The notes beneath the pieces were generated by a model. It worked only from the letters and a program-made list of their open reading frames with translations, was not told the origin of the DNA and did not search any database. A stretch of 12,613 nt of DNA from Asaia bogorensis. Lineage in GTDB: Bacteria; Pseudomonadota; Alphaproteobacteria; Acetobacterales; Acetobacteraceae. The stretch covers positions 1 through 12,613 of the forward strand of contig CAMBXJ010000065.1 of the NCBI GenBank assembly GCA_945871455.1. The letters run 5' to 3'. This document shows positions 1-7,056 of the stretch, in pieces. The position numbers were made by a program, and so were the translations under genes. The first letter of the stretch is position 1. Every line of letters begins with the position of its first letter.

Positions 1-335
1 TGCTCGGTCCCGACCGTGACGATGCGCCGACGCTCATCGCCCATCCGCCTGGCATGCCGAGCGGCGCCCTTGATGGCGATGTTGTTGCTTTCGGTGGCAC
101 CGGAGGTGAACACGATCTCCTGCGTGCCGGCACCCAGCAGGGCGGCGACATGGGCACGCGCGTCCTCCACCGCGGCTTCGGCCGTGGTCCCCATGATGTG
201 TTCGGCGCTGTGCGGATTGCCGTACTGCTCGGTGAACCAGGGCAGCATGGCGGCGAGCACGCGCGGGTCGCACCGGGTGGTGGCCTGGTTGTCCAGGTAG
301 ACTGGGCGGTTCGGGCGGGATGGAGCTTCGATCAT
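1..335 (-). CDS. iscS: Cysteine desulfurase IscS, N-terminal part (cut by window edge)
   Basis: PLP-dependent class V aminotransferase-fold enzyme that takes sulfur from cysteine for Fe-S clusters and other thio-cofactors. Only the first 111 residues lie in the window. The reading opens at ATG 335-333 with YLDNQATTRCDPRV at residues 13-26, then GNPHSAEH (39-46) and the cofactor-binding segment VFTSGATESNNIAIKG (75-90), and breaks off just where the conserved VEH-type histidine is expected. The catalytic lysine and cysteine are beyond the edge. These motifs match the IscS (group I) type. It starts 15 bases after the stop of the preceding desulfurase gene, on the same strand, so it is the last visible gene of the cysE-iscR operon. 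No strong ribosome binding site is visible in the short gap, so translation may be coupled. Identification is firm; the role downstream (isc or suf) is inferred. Confidence 0.9.
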   Translation of the reverse strand, partial: MIEAPSRPNRPVYLDNQATTRCDPRVLAAMLPWFTEQYGNPHSAEHIMGTTAEAAVEDARAHVAALLGAGTQEIVFTSGATESNNIAIKGAARHARRMGDERRRIVTVGTE

Positions 336-350
336 GGCCGATATCTGGTC

Positions 351-1469
351 TCAGGCGGCATGCGGCACCAGCGTCGAACGGAGTCTATCCGCCATGCGCT
401 GGTACGCGGAGATGAAGGCGTCGATGTCGGCCCGTGTCGCATTCCAGGGCAGCGAGACGCGGATAGCCTGGCCAGCCAGGGCACCGAGACCCATCGCGGT
501 CAGCACATGGCTGGAAGCGACCTTGCCGGAAGAGCACGCCGCTCCGGCACTGACCGCGATACCGGCAAGATCCAGCGCCATGACCTGCGCGTCCGCCCGC
601 ACCCCCGGCAACGCCAGGGACGTGGTGTTGGGCAAGCGCTCCGCCCCGGCGCCGCAGACGATCGCACCGCAAGACACGGCCGCGCCTTCGGCGGCATCGC
701 GCAATACGGCCAGTTCGGCGGATAACGGAGCAGCGCATGCCGCCGCGGCGAATCCGGCGATCACGGCAACCGGTGGGGTGCCACCCCGACGCCCACGCTC
801 CTGTCCGCCCCCGGCGATCAAAGCGGCGACAGGCGGTGCGTCAGGGGCCAACAGCAAAGCGCCCGCCCCCGTCGGGCCGCCCAGCTTGTGGGAGGACAGA
901 GCCAGCGCGTGTGCCCCGAGCGCGGCGATATCGACATCGATCCGCCCCGCCGCCTGGACCGCATCGACATGCAGCAACGCCCCGTGATGGCGACAAAGAG
1001 CCGCGGCCTCGGCGATCGGCTGGATCGTGCCCGTCTCGTTGTTCGCCAGCATGAGGCAGACCAGCGCAGGCGGGCCGTCGCGCAGCAGGGCTTCCAACTG
1101 GCCCAGATCGGCGACACCGGCGGCATCGACGCGCAGCACCACGACGTCGCGGCCCGACGCGGCGCCAAACCCAGCGACCGAGCGGATGGCATCGTGTTCG
1201 ACCGCGCTGACGATCAGCCGCCGGCCGGCACCCAGCGCGTGCAAGGCCAGCGCGTCGGCCTCTGTCCCGCCCGAGGTGAAAATGAGGTCTTCCGGGCGAC
1301 CACCGAAGCGCCGGGCCAGCGCTTCCCGTGCGTCTTCCAACCACCGGCGAGCGTTTCGCCCGGGGCCATGCACCGACGATGGGTTGCCGATGACATCCAA
1401 CGCCCCCAACAAGGCGGTCCGAGCCTCCGGCCGCGGCGGTTCGCTGGCATTGGCGTCGAGGTAATGCAT
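351..1469 (-). CDS. Cysteine desulfurase family protein (NifS/IscS-like), 372 aa
   Basis: PLP-dependent cysteine desulfurase fold. Visible in order: MHYLDANASEPPRPEAR at the N-terminus, GNPSSVHGPGR (28-38), FTSGGTEADALAL (64-76), the cofactor-stacking histidine H92 in SAVEH, NNETGTIQPI (143-152), HVDAVQAAG with D169 and Q172, the Schiff-base lysine K195 in SSHKLGGP, GGGQERGRRGG (220-230), and the active-site cysteine C312 in SAGAACSSGK. All catalytic residues are therefore present. A longer reading from 1541 is possible, but ATG 1469 fits the family start, follows the iscR stop by one base and has a GGAG-like site just upstream. It differs from the IscS that follows (ANASEPP in place of NQATT), so the operon carries two different desulfurases in tandem. 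Its exact sulfur acceptor cannot be told from sequence; a role in Fe-S assembly is inferred from context. Confidence 0.92.
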   Translation of the reverse strand: MHYLDANASEPPRPEARTALLGALDVIGNPSSVHGPGRNARRWLEDAREALARRFGGRPEDLIFTSGGTEADALALHALGAGRRLIVSAVEHDAIRSVAGFGAASGRDVVVLRVDAAGVADLGQLEALLRDGPPALVCLMLANNETGTIQPIAEAAALCRHHGALLHVDAVQAAGRIDVDIAALGAHALALSSHKLGGPTGAGALLLAPDAPPVAALIAGGGQERGRRGGTPPVAVIAGFAAAACAAPLSAELAVLRDAAEGAAVSCGAIVCGAGAERLPNTTSLALPGVRADAQVMALDLAGIAVSAGAACSSGKVASSHVLTAMGLGALAGQAIRVSLPWNATRADIDAFISAYQRMADRLRSTLVPHAA

Positions 1470-1470
1470 C

Positions 1471-1965
1471 TCACTCCGCCGCCAGCTTGTCCGTTCCCGT
1501 GGTTGGCAACACCACCGCCCGCCCCGCAACTTGCCCGGCAATCACATCCGCCAGGGTGACCGCGGTCAGGAAAAGCTGGATCTGCCGGCCGAGTTCGAAC
1601 CAAAGGTCGTGCGTCTGGCACTGCTCATGGGCGCCGTCGCGGGCGGGGCCGGCGAGGCATCCGCCGCTGCCACGCTCACAGCGTGTGGCATGGATCGGTT
1701 CATCCACGGCGGCGACGATATCGGCGATGGCGATCTGGTCGGACCCGCGGGCCAACCGATACCCTCCCCCCGGCCCCCTCGCCGACGCCACCAGCCCCGC
1801 TCGGCGTAACTTCCCAAACAACTGCTCCAGATAGGACTGGCTGAGTTGCTGCCTTGTCGCGATCTCCGCCAGGCAGATTGGGCCGCATTCGCAGCCGATG
1901 GTTTGGCGCGTGGCCAGATCGACCATCGCCATGACCGCATAGCGGCCCTTGGTTGACAGATGCAT
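1471..1965 (-). CDS. iscR: Rrf2-family Fe-S regulator, IscR-like, 164 aa
   Basis: Winged-helix transcription factor of the Rrf2 family, expected to bind a [2Fe-2S] cluster and control Fe-S assembly genes. The start MHLSTKGRYAVMAMVDLA (1-18) is the typical IscR N-terminus. The recognition-helix region is LSQSYLEQLFGKLRRAGLV (41-59), followed by the wing SARGPGGGYRLAR. Cluster-ligand candidates are C96, C103, C116 and H119 (CQTHDLW). The spacing Cx6C-x12-C-x2-H is longer than the C92/C98/C104/H107 pattern of E. coli IscR, because about seven extra residues precede the third cysteine. Three further cysteines (C25, C27, C31) lie ahead of the recognition helix. The gene sits two bases after the cysE stop and one base before the desulfurase ATG, so it probably regulates its own operon. 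The Rrf2 call is firm; IscR rather than another Rrf2 member rests on motif and context. Confidence 0.88.
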   Translation of the reverse strand: MHLSTKGRYAVMAMVDLATRQTIGCECGPICLAEIATRQQLSQSYLEQLFGKLRRAGLVASARGPGGGYRLARGSDQIAIADIVAAVDEPIHATRCERGSGGCLAGPARDGAHEQCQTHDLWFELGRQIQLFLTAVTLADVIAGQVAGRAVVLPTTGTDKLAAE

Positions 1966-1967
1966 GT

Positions 1968-2654
1968 CTATTCCGCCGCGGTTTGACGCGCCCGAGGCGC
2001 ATTTTCCGTCAGCCGAGCCACCCTGGCCTCGACGTCCGCCAGTTCGGCCCGCAGCCCTTCCAGGTCGCGCAGCAACGGGTCCAAGCTGTCATCGCATGGC
2101 ATCCCGTACGGGTCGAACCCGGGTTGGCGGCGCGGGATCTTGCGATCGACCGGACGGGCGGGCACGCCGACGACAGTGGTATCGGCGGGGACGTGATCGA
2201 CCACCACGGCGTTGGAGCCGACTCGCGCATTGTCGCCCACGGTGATGGGACCGAGAACCTTGGCGCCGGCGCCGATGATCACGTTGTTGCCGACCGTCGG
2301 GTGGCGCTTGCCGCCGCTGGTCCGGGCCACGCCGAGAGTGACCTGATGATAGAGATAGCAATCGTCGCCGATTTCCGCCGTTTCACCGATCACGACTCCC
2401 ATTCCGTGATCGATGACCAGCCGGCGGCCGAGGATCGCGGCGGGATGGATTTCGATCCCGGTCAAAAAACGTGCGATATGTGATGAAAATCGACCCAGAA
2501 GATAAAATTTGTGTCGCCATAGCGCATGGGATAATTTATGCCAGATAACCGCATGCACGCCAGGATAGCAGAGGAGAACTTCAAGGTTGGACCGAGCGGC
2601 CGGATCGCGCTCCCGATATGTCCGGACGGTCTCACGCAGGAACATGAAAGCCAT
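1968..2654 (-). CDS. cysE: Serine O-acetyltransferase, short form, 228 aa
   Basis: Acetyl-CoA:serine O-acetyltransferase, the first step of cysteine synthesis in the cytosol. The left-handed beta-helix of hexapeptide repeats is clear: [20 protein letters not shown] (65-84, with the DHG histidine H83), [41 protein letters not shown] (114-142) and [11 protein letters not shown] (159-169). At 228 residues it lacks the long N-terminal helical domain of enteric CysE, as many alphaproteobacterial enzymes do. The C-terminal part (about 188-216) is a charged helical, probably coiled-coil, tail. It ends in AAE, not the terminal isoleucine that E. coli CysE inserts into cysteine synthase. Its place at the head of an operon with cysteine desulfurases suggests cysteine supply for sulfur transfer. 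ATG 2654 has a GGAA upstream; M4 (2645) is a possible alternative start. Confidence 0.93.
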   Translation of the reverse strand: MAFMFLRETVRTYRERDPAARSNLEVLLCYPGVHAVIWHKLSHALWRHKFYLLGRFSSHIARFLTGIEIHPAAILGRRLVIDHGMGVVIGETAEIGDDCYLYHQVTLGVARTSGGKRHPTVGNNVIIGAGAKVLGPITVGDNARVGSNAVVVDHVPADTTVVGVPARPVDRKIPRRQPGFDPYGMPCDDSLDPLLRDLEGLRAELADVEARVARLTENAPRARQTAAE

Positions 2655-3019
2655 GCGACATTTCCATTATGAAAATTCGGTTAGTCTGTCCTATAGTCCG
2701 CCTCGCCGAGCGGTAGGGAGCCTGCCGGGAGGCCCATTCAATCGGACGTTCCGATCGAAAGGGGAGGGGAAGGCGTAAAGCCCAGACGATGCAAGACATG
2801 GACGCAGACTATTATTTCCGACTGCGCAGGTCAAGAATACCTACCTCGGACGCGGCTTCCGGCCAGACCGGAAGATAACGCGTCCTTATCTGACGATCGA
2901 CCCGCTTAACCTCACGGAAGCGTGCCGGGTAAGCGCGGACAGGGCCGGCGGACGGGCTGGGTCACGGGGGCCCCGTTCAAGTACCGCTGGATGCGACAGG
3001 AAACAGGTTTCGAATAGCC
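2655..3019. other. Divergent intergenic region between cysE and hydrolase
   Basis: This 365-base stretch has no convincing protein gene. It must hold the promoters of the cysE-iscR operon (leftward) and probably of the hydrolase (rightward). Two short perfect hairpins are visible: ATCGGA/TCCGAT around a 3-base loop at 2741-2755, and CTTCCGG/CCGGAAG around a 5-base loop at 2856-2874. A purine-rich run lies at 2759-2774. A 29-codon reading (2789-2878) exists, but nothing supports it. I do not recognise a riboswitch or small RNA. Confidence 0.5.
2659..2700 (-). promoter_or_regulatory. Candidate promoter/operator of the cysE-iscR operon
   Basis: On the minus strand a CATAAT (2671-2666) could be a -10 box, with a weak TAGGAC-like -35 about 16 bases upstream. 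That would start transcription only a few bases before the cysE ATG. On the plus strand TAGTC occurs twice in direct orientation at 2682-2686 and 2694-2698, overlapping this promoter. This would suit a repressor site, for example for IscR, but it does not match the palindromic E. coli type-1 site. The call is weak. Confidence 0.22.
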
Positions 3020-3685
3020 ATGCCCGAGGTAATGTTTGCCGGCCCAGACGGCCGTCTCGAAGGTCGTTACCACCACTCGAAGGAGAGCGGAGCGCCCGTC
3101 GCTCTGATCCTTCATCCCCATCCGTTGCATGGTGGGACGATGAACAACCGGATCACCTACTCGATGTACCAGTCTTTTCAGAAGCTGGGCTGTTCGGTGA
3201 TGCGGTTCAATTTCCGTGGCGTCGGCCGCAGCCAGGGCCGCTACGATGGCGGGATCGGCGAAATCGGCGATGCCGCGGCGGCGTTGGATTGGATGCAGGC
3301 GGTCAATCCCAACCATGGAGGGTTGTGGATAGCCGGGTATTCCTTCGGCGCCTTCATCGGCATGCAACTGCTGATGCGCCGTCCGGAAATCTCGGGCTGG
3401 GTCAGCGTCGCGCCGCCCGCCAATCATTATGATTTCGGCTTCCTGGCGCCCTGTCCCTGTGGCGGTCTGATGCTGCATGGCGACACCGATGAACTGGTGC
3501 CCGAACCCGCCGTCCGGAAGCTGGTCGACAAGCTGAACACGCAGAAGAATGTACACGTGGATTACCGCGTGTTCAGTGGCGCGGATCACGTTTTCGCCCA
3601 ACACGCGGACCAGGTGGCCGAAGCGGTCGAAGACCATTGCGGCAAGGCGATCTCACGCCGTCAGATGGCGCTTGCCGCTGATTGA
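3020..3685 (+). CDS. Alpha/beta hydrolase (COG2945-like), 221 aa
   Basis: Small cytosolic serine hydrolase of the alpha/beta fold; the substrate is unknown. Visible features are the oxyanion-side motif LHPHPLHGGTMNN (31-43), RFNFRGVGRSQG (62-73), the nucleophile elbow GYSFGAF with Ser108, HGDTDELVP with the acid Asp155, and GADHVF with His190, giving a complete catalytic triad. The 221-residue length is normal for this compact family, and no signal peptide is seen. It is transcribed away from the cysE-iscR operon. In many alphaproteobacteria a hydrolase of this type lies beside the isc/suf genes (from memory), which hints at, but does not prove, a link with Fe-S or sulfur metabolism. The start at ATG 3020 fits the family; the upstream AGGAAACAGG is rather far (13 bases or more) for a ribosome binding site. 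A Rho-independent-type hairpin follows the stop. Confidence 0.88.
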   Translation: MPEVMFAGPDGRLEGRYHHSKESGAPVALILHPHPLHGGTMNNRITYSMYQSFQKLGCSVMRFNFRGVGRSQGRYDGGIGEIGDAAAALDWMQAVNPNHGGLWIAGYSFGAFIGMQLLMRRPEISGWVSVAPPANHYDFGFLAPCPCGGLMLHGDTDELVPEPAVRKLVDKLNTQKNVHVDYRVFSGADHVFAQHADQVAEAVEDHCGKAISRRQMALAAD

Positions 3686-3703
3686 TTGGCTCCGATTGGT
3701 GGA

Positions 3704-3737
3704 AAAGGGGCGGCGCCGCGGGGCTTGCCGCCCCTTT
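3704..3737 (+). terminator. Rho-independent-type terminator after the hydrolase gene
   Basis: AAAGGGGCGGC (3704-3714) pairs perfectly with GCCGCCCCTTT (3727-3737) around a 12-base loop, 18 bases after the hydrolase stop codon. The T-run is short and forms part of the stem, paired with an A-run on the 5' side, so the hairpin could work from either strand. The stem is strong, but the missing long U-tail leaves some doubt. Confidence 0.65.
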
Positions 3738-3791
3738 CCGCGTTTGAATGGCGTGTCATATCGACGGCCCTGGTCATTGACCGGCACTGTC

Positions 3792-3881
3792 CCCTTAACG
3801 CCATTGCCAGGCATGACCCGCCAACCCCCCCGGCCGTTGACGCGCGGCTTGCCGGGTAGAGCCCGGCAACGACGTTAAGGG
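3792..3881. repeat. 90-base inverted-repeat element (paired REP palindromes, BIME/MITE-like)
   Basis: Two 33-base arms, 3792-3824 and 3849-3881, are inverted copies of each other with 26 of 33 bases matching by hand. They start at CCCTTAACG on the left and end at CGTTAAGGG on the right. The right arm contains a perfect 8-base palindrome, TTGCCGGG/CCCGGCAA, around TAGAG (3849-3869). The left arm holds a degraded version of the same palindrome. The spacer is 24 bases and very C-rich. The TTGCCGGG...CCCGGCAA core resembles REP-like repeats common in alphaproteobacterial spacers. No target duplication was found. Confidence 0.6.
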
Positions 3882-3893
3882 CTATGCGATCCG

Positions 3894-4967
3894 TCAACCG
3901 TCCGGGGTGACGATTCGCCCACCCGGCAACGGCGTCGGCACGCCGGTCGTGCCGGGAAAGCTCAGCGGCAAGCCCGCCACCACCCGGGCGGCCAGGAAGG
4001 CGAAGCATTGCGCCTCCACGGCGTCGCCATCCCATCCCAGGCTTTCGACAGACTCGACCGGCACGCCCAGCCGATTGCGCAGGTCTGCCATGATCGCGGG
4101 GTTGTGCCGGCCACCGCCAGCGACCAGCCATCGCCTGGGCGGGGCGGGAAACCGGCAGGTCGCGACCGCGGCCGCGGTGAAGGCGACCAACGTGGCGGCC
4201 CCGTCGGCCGGTGACAGCGCGTCCAGACCGCTGGCCTCCAAAGCCGCCGCGAAATCCAACCGATCCAGCGATTTTGGTGCCGGCCGAGCGAAATAGGGGG
4301 CGGCAAGCAGGCGAGCCAGAACCGCCGCGTCAGCCTGACCGGCCCGCGCCAAGACGCCATCGCGGTCGTATGGGGCGCCGGTATGGAGAGCGGCCCAATC
4401 GTCCAGCGGCCCATTCCCCGGGCCGGTGTCGCAGGCAACCAGGGTGCCGTCCGCGCCGATCCAGGTGACGTTCGCCACGCCACCGATATTCAGCACCGCC
4501 ACCGGCTTCGGCAGGTCGGCGGCCAGGGCCGCGTGAAACACCGGCACCAGCGGCGCCCCCTGCCCGCCCGCCGCCACATCCGCCGACCGGAAGTCGCAGG
4601 CGACGGGAAGTCCGGTTCGGCGAGCCAGTTCCCGCGCGTTGCCGACCTGCCAAGTCCGGTGCCGATCCGGCTGATGCAGGATGGTCTGGCCATGAAAGCC
4701 GATCAGATCGGCGGGACAATCCAGGTCGCTGACGGCACGCACATGGTATTCCGTCAGGCGGGCAACCGCGGTCTTCAGCCGCCTGTCGTTGCTGTCCAAG
4801 GTCGGCGCGCGATCCAGAATGTGACGCAAATCCCGCCGCAGCCTGTCGTCGTACGGGATTGTCAGACTAGGACCGAACCGGGTCACCTTGACGCCATTGG
4901 TGTCCAGCCAGGCCGCGTCCACCCCGTCCAATGACGTGCCGCTCATCAACCCGATCACCCTTGGCAT
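3894..4967 (-). CDS. anmK: Anhydro-N-acetylmuramic acid kinase, 357 aa
   Basis: Kinase that hydrolyses and phosphorylates 1,6-anhydro-MurNAc to MurNAc-6-phosphate during peptidoglycan recycling in the cytosol. Signature motifs in order: IGLMSGTSLDGVDAA (5-19) for the phosphate loop, GFHGQTILH (90-98), LNIGGVANVTWI (159-170), ACDTGPGNGPLDDW (178-191) with the catalytic base D180, VAGGGRHNP (282-290), and the family's C-terminal block from EAQCFAFLA (318-326) to the PTPLPGGRI end. Length and all motifs fit a full, active enzyme. Upstream extension to 5126 is open but runs into tyrS on the other strand; ATG 4967 starts exactly at the family's N-terminus and has an AGGGG upstream. It is divergent from tyrS, with 73 bases between them. 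An anmK/tyrS pair is a common arrangement in proteobacteria. Identification is secure. Confidence 0.95.
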   Translation of the reverse strand: MPRVIGLMSGTSLDGVDAAWLDTNGVKVTRFGPSLTIPYDDRLRRDLRHILDRAPTLDSNDRRLKTAVARLTEYHVRAVSDLDCPADLIGFHGQTILHQPDRHRTWQVGNARELARRTGLPVACDFRSADVAAGGQGAPLVPVFHAALAADLPKPVAVLNIGGVANVTWIGADGTLVACDTGPGNGPLDDWAALHTGAPYDRDGVLARAGQADAAVLARLLAAPYFARPAPKSLDRLDFAAALEASGLDALSPADGAATLVAFTAAAVATCRFPAPPRRWLVAGGGRHNPAIMADLRNRLGVPVESVESLGWDGDAVEAQCFAFLAARVVAGLPLSFPGTTGVPTPLPGGRIVTPDG

Positions 4968-5040
4968 TGGCCGCTGCCCCTGTCTCTGCCCGTGAAGCTC
5001 TGCTAGTGAAGCCGCCCTCGGATACACAGGGTCTGGCGCC

Positions 5041-6285
5041 ATGGCGAGCAGCGACTTCATCACCGAAGCCACCGAACGCGGCTTCGTCTTCCAATGCACC
5101 GACACCGATGCTTTGAGCGCCGCCATGCGGGCCGGACCGATTTCCGCCTATATCGGCTTCGACTGCACCGCCGACAGCCTGCATGTCGGCAGTCTGGTGC
5201 AGATCATGATCCTGCGCCTGCTGCAAAAGCACGGCCACAAGCCGGTCGTGCTGATGGGCGGCGGCACCACGCGCATCGGCGATCCGTCCGGACGCGACGA
5301 ATCCCGCCAGTTGCTGACGGACGCGATCATCGCCGCCAACATGGAAGGCATCCGCCGCTGCTTCGGTCCTTTCCTGCGCTTCGGCGAGGGCCGCTCCGAC
5401 TCCTTCATGGTCAACAACGCGGATTGGCTCGACCGGCTGGGGTATATTGAGCTGTTGCGCGATGTCGGCGTGCATTTCTCGGTCAGCCGCATGCTGGGCT
5501 TCGACTCGGTCAAGCTGCGGTTGGAGCGGGAGCACTCCCTGACCTTCCTCGAATTCAACTACATGATCCTGCAGAGCTACGATTTCCGCGAACTGCACCG
5601 CCGCCATGGGGTGACGTTGCAGATCGGCGGGTCCGACCAGTGGGGCAACATCGTGTCCGGGATCGAGCTGACACGGCGGACGGATGCGAAAACGGTCTAC
5701 GGCCTGACCACGCCGCTGATCACCACGGCGTCGGGCGCCAAGATGGGCAAGACCGCGCAGGGGGCGGTGTGGCTGACCGCCGACCGACTGTCGGCCTATG
5801 ACTACTGGCAGTTCTGGCGCAACACGGAAGACGCCGATGTCGGGCGCTTCATGCGCCTGTTCACCGACCTTCCGCTGGCCGAGATCGCGCGCCTGGAAGC
5901 CCTGGGTGGGGCCGAGATCAACGAGGCGAAGAAGATCCTCGCGACCGAGGCCACCGCCCTCTGCCACGGTGCCGAGGCCGCCGCCCAGGCCGCCGAAACC
6001 GCCAGACGCGCGTTCGAGGAAGGCGAGGCTGCGGATACGCTGCCGAGCGTGGATGTGGCTCGGGCCGAACTGGAGGCGGGGGTCCCGGCGTTCCGGTTAT
6101 TCACCCTGGCCGGCCTGGCCGCCACCAACGGGGAGGCCCGCCGCCTGATCCGGGGCGGTGGCGCGCGGGTGAACGACTCGCCGGTGACCGAGGAGGGCCA
6201 GGTGATCTCGCTGTCCGACCTGCGCGACGGCGCGATCAAATTGTCCGCCGGACGCAAGCAGCACCGGTTGGTCCGGGTGGGGTGA
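5041..6285 (+). CDS. tyrS: Tyrosyl-tRNA synthetase, 414 aa
   Basis: Class I aminoacyl-tRNA synthetase that charges tRNA-Tyr. The Rossmann-fold catalytic domain shows [18 protein letters not shown] (37-54), in which HVGS is the HIGH motif, [13 protein letters not shown] (73-85), the tyrosine-pocket region LQSYDFREL (177-185), [11 protein letters not shown] (194-204), and the KMSKS loop in the form KMGKT (234-238). A linker rich in Ala and Glu (about 300-345) leads to a C-terminal S4-type RNA-binding domain (about 350-413: [27 protein letters not shown]). Length is normal for the bacterial long form. ATG 5041 has an AGGG nine bases upstream. It is the only tyrosine synthetase here and should be essential. 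No T-box or other leader is visible in the short upstream gap. Confidence 0.97.
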   Translation: MASSDFITEATERGFVFQCTDTDALSAAMRAGPISAYIGFDCTADSLHVGSLVQIMILRLLQKHGHKPVVLMGGGTTRIGDPSGRDESRQLLTDAIIAANMEGIRRCFGPFLRFGEGRSDSFMVNNADWLDRLGYIELLRDVGVHFSVSRMLGFDSVKLRLEREHSLTFLEFNYMILQSYDFRELHRRHGVTLQIGGSDQWGNIVSGIELTRRTDAKTVYGLTTPLITTASGAKMGKTAQGAVWLTADRLSAYDYWQFWRNTEDADVGRFMRLFTDLPLAEIARLEALGGAEINEAKKILATEATALCHGAEAAAQAAETARRAFEEGEAADTLPSVDVARAELEAGVPAFRLFTLAGLAATNGEARRLIRGGGARVNDSPVTEEGQVISLSDLRDGAIKLSAGRKQHRLVRVG

Positions 6286-6565
6286 CACTGGCAAGGCGGG
6301 GGCGGATCCCCATCGACAACCCGCGACCCGGCAAACCCCGTCGAGTCAGCCCGACGCGCGGGCCGCGACCGGTCTAACGCGACGCGCAACAACAACTGCT
6401 CCATTTGGAGTTGGGCGCCGGTTTCTCCGCGTCATGGCGGGTGCAGACCCGCCATCCACGGCTTGCGGTGTTGATCTCAGCAAAGTCGTGAGATGGTGGC
6501 CTGCGCCCACCATGACCGTGTGCGCGGGCGACACGCCAACTGGAGCGGTTTTTGCCGCGACCCGT
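6286..6565. other. Spacer between tyrS and the exported-protein gene
   Basis: This 280-base convergent spacer holds no gene. Its centre is copy 1 of a dispersed repeat (6370-6485). Just to the right lies a second hairpin, ATGGTGG/CCACCAT (6493-6513). No terminator with a clear U-tract is visible for tyrS. A short GCGG/CCGC hairpin around a T-run near 6545-6558 could serve the minus-strand gene weakly. Confidence 0.5.
6370..6485 (+). repeat. Dispersed intergenic repeat, copy 1
   Basis: This 116-base block aligns without gaps to 10210-10325 in inverted orientation. By hand, 49 of the 55 bases at the hairpin end match, and about three quarters match overall. Its core is a perfect 9-base hairpin, ATGGCGGGT/ACCCGCCAT, around GCAG (6434-6455). 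The block carries short open readings on both strands, but they look like by-products of the repeat, not proteins. Confidence 0.75.
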
Positions 6566-6934
6566 CTACCGCAGGAACCGGAACGTCGGCACGCCGACGA
6601 CCCCACCCTTTTCCCAATCCGCCTTGACGGTCGCGGACGTCATCCACGCCTGACCTTGCTCGATGCTCGCCGTATCGAACAGGACCAGCAACCGCTCCGG
6701 CTTGTCGGCATTGCGGAACACGCGCGGGTTGGTGACGCCCAGCTTGGCCCGGGCGGCTTCGGCGCCATCGAAAACCGGCCGCCAGGACGCGTAATCCTTG
6801 ATCGCGAACTCCACGACCATGGTCTGGGCCTTGTCCTGCGCGCCCGCCGCCAGCGGCAGCAGCGTGATCGCCGCCAGCGCGCCAACCGCGAGGCATCGGG
6901 CCAGCATGCGCCGACCGTTCTTTCCTTGTGCCAT
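6566..6934 (-). CDS. Small exported protein, dimeric alpha/beta-barrel-like, 122 aa
   Basis: I do not recognise a named gene. Residues 1-32 look like a Sec signal peptide: a basic n-region (GKNGRRMLAR), a hydrophobic core (LAVGALAAITLLPLAAG) and a likely cleavage near AGAQ/D. The mature part of about 90 residues reads MVVEFAIKDYASWRPVFDGAEAARAKLGV and then PRVFRNADKPERLLVLFD. This resembles ABM/ferredoxin-like stress or 'cyclase-like' small proteins, which form dimeric barrels, and it ends GVVGVPTFRFL. No catalytic residues can be assigned. ATG 6934 has a GGAG about ten bases upstream; M10 (6907) would leave a shorter but still usable signal peptide. It is divergent from the thioesterase gene, with 122 bases between them. 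The protein call is good; fold and function are tentative. Confidence 0.75.
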   Translation of the reverse strand: MAQGKNGRRMLARCLAVGALAAITLLPLAAGAQDKAQTMVVEFAIKDYASWRPVFDGAEAARAKLGVTNPRVFRNADKPERLLVLFDTASIEQGQAWMTSATVKADWEKGGVVGVPTFRFLR

Positions 6935-7056
6935 GGACGAAGGCTCCCATCCCGTCGGCGCTTCGTTGCGCCGGTGCGAGGACCCTACAAGCCGGGTATC
7001 ACCGCTTCAAATGTCACCGCGTTTCCATCCGTGCGATCAACCGGTATCCTGCCGCC

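Noticed and set aside
2703..2760. tRNA-like D-arm text (GCCGAGCGGTAGGGAG)
   Set aside because: There is no T-arm, acceptor pairing or anticodon stem in the right places.
2789..2878. 29-codon small ORF upstream of the hydrolase
   Set aside because: The ribosome binding site is too distant, there is no hydrophobic or leader-peptide pattern, and its end overlaps a hairpin; it cannot be supported from one sequence.
2912..3637. 241-codon minus-strand reading opposite the hydrolase
   Set aside because: It has no recognisable domain and shadows a gene with a full catalytic triad.
4867..5967. 366-codon open reading on the minus strand opposite tyrS
   Set aside because: It is rich in Arg, Gly, Ala and His with no domain, and it is antisense to a clear synthetase; it is a high-GC shadow.
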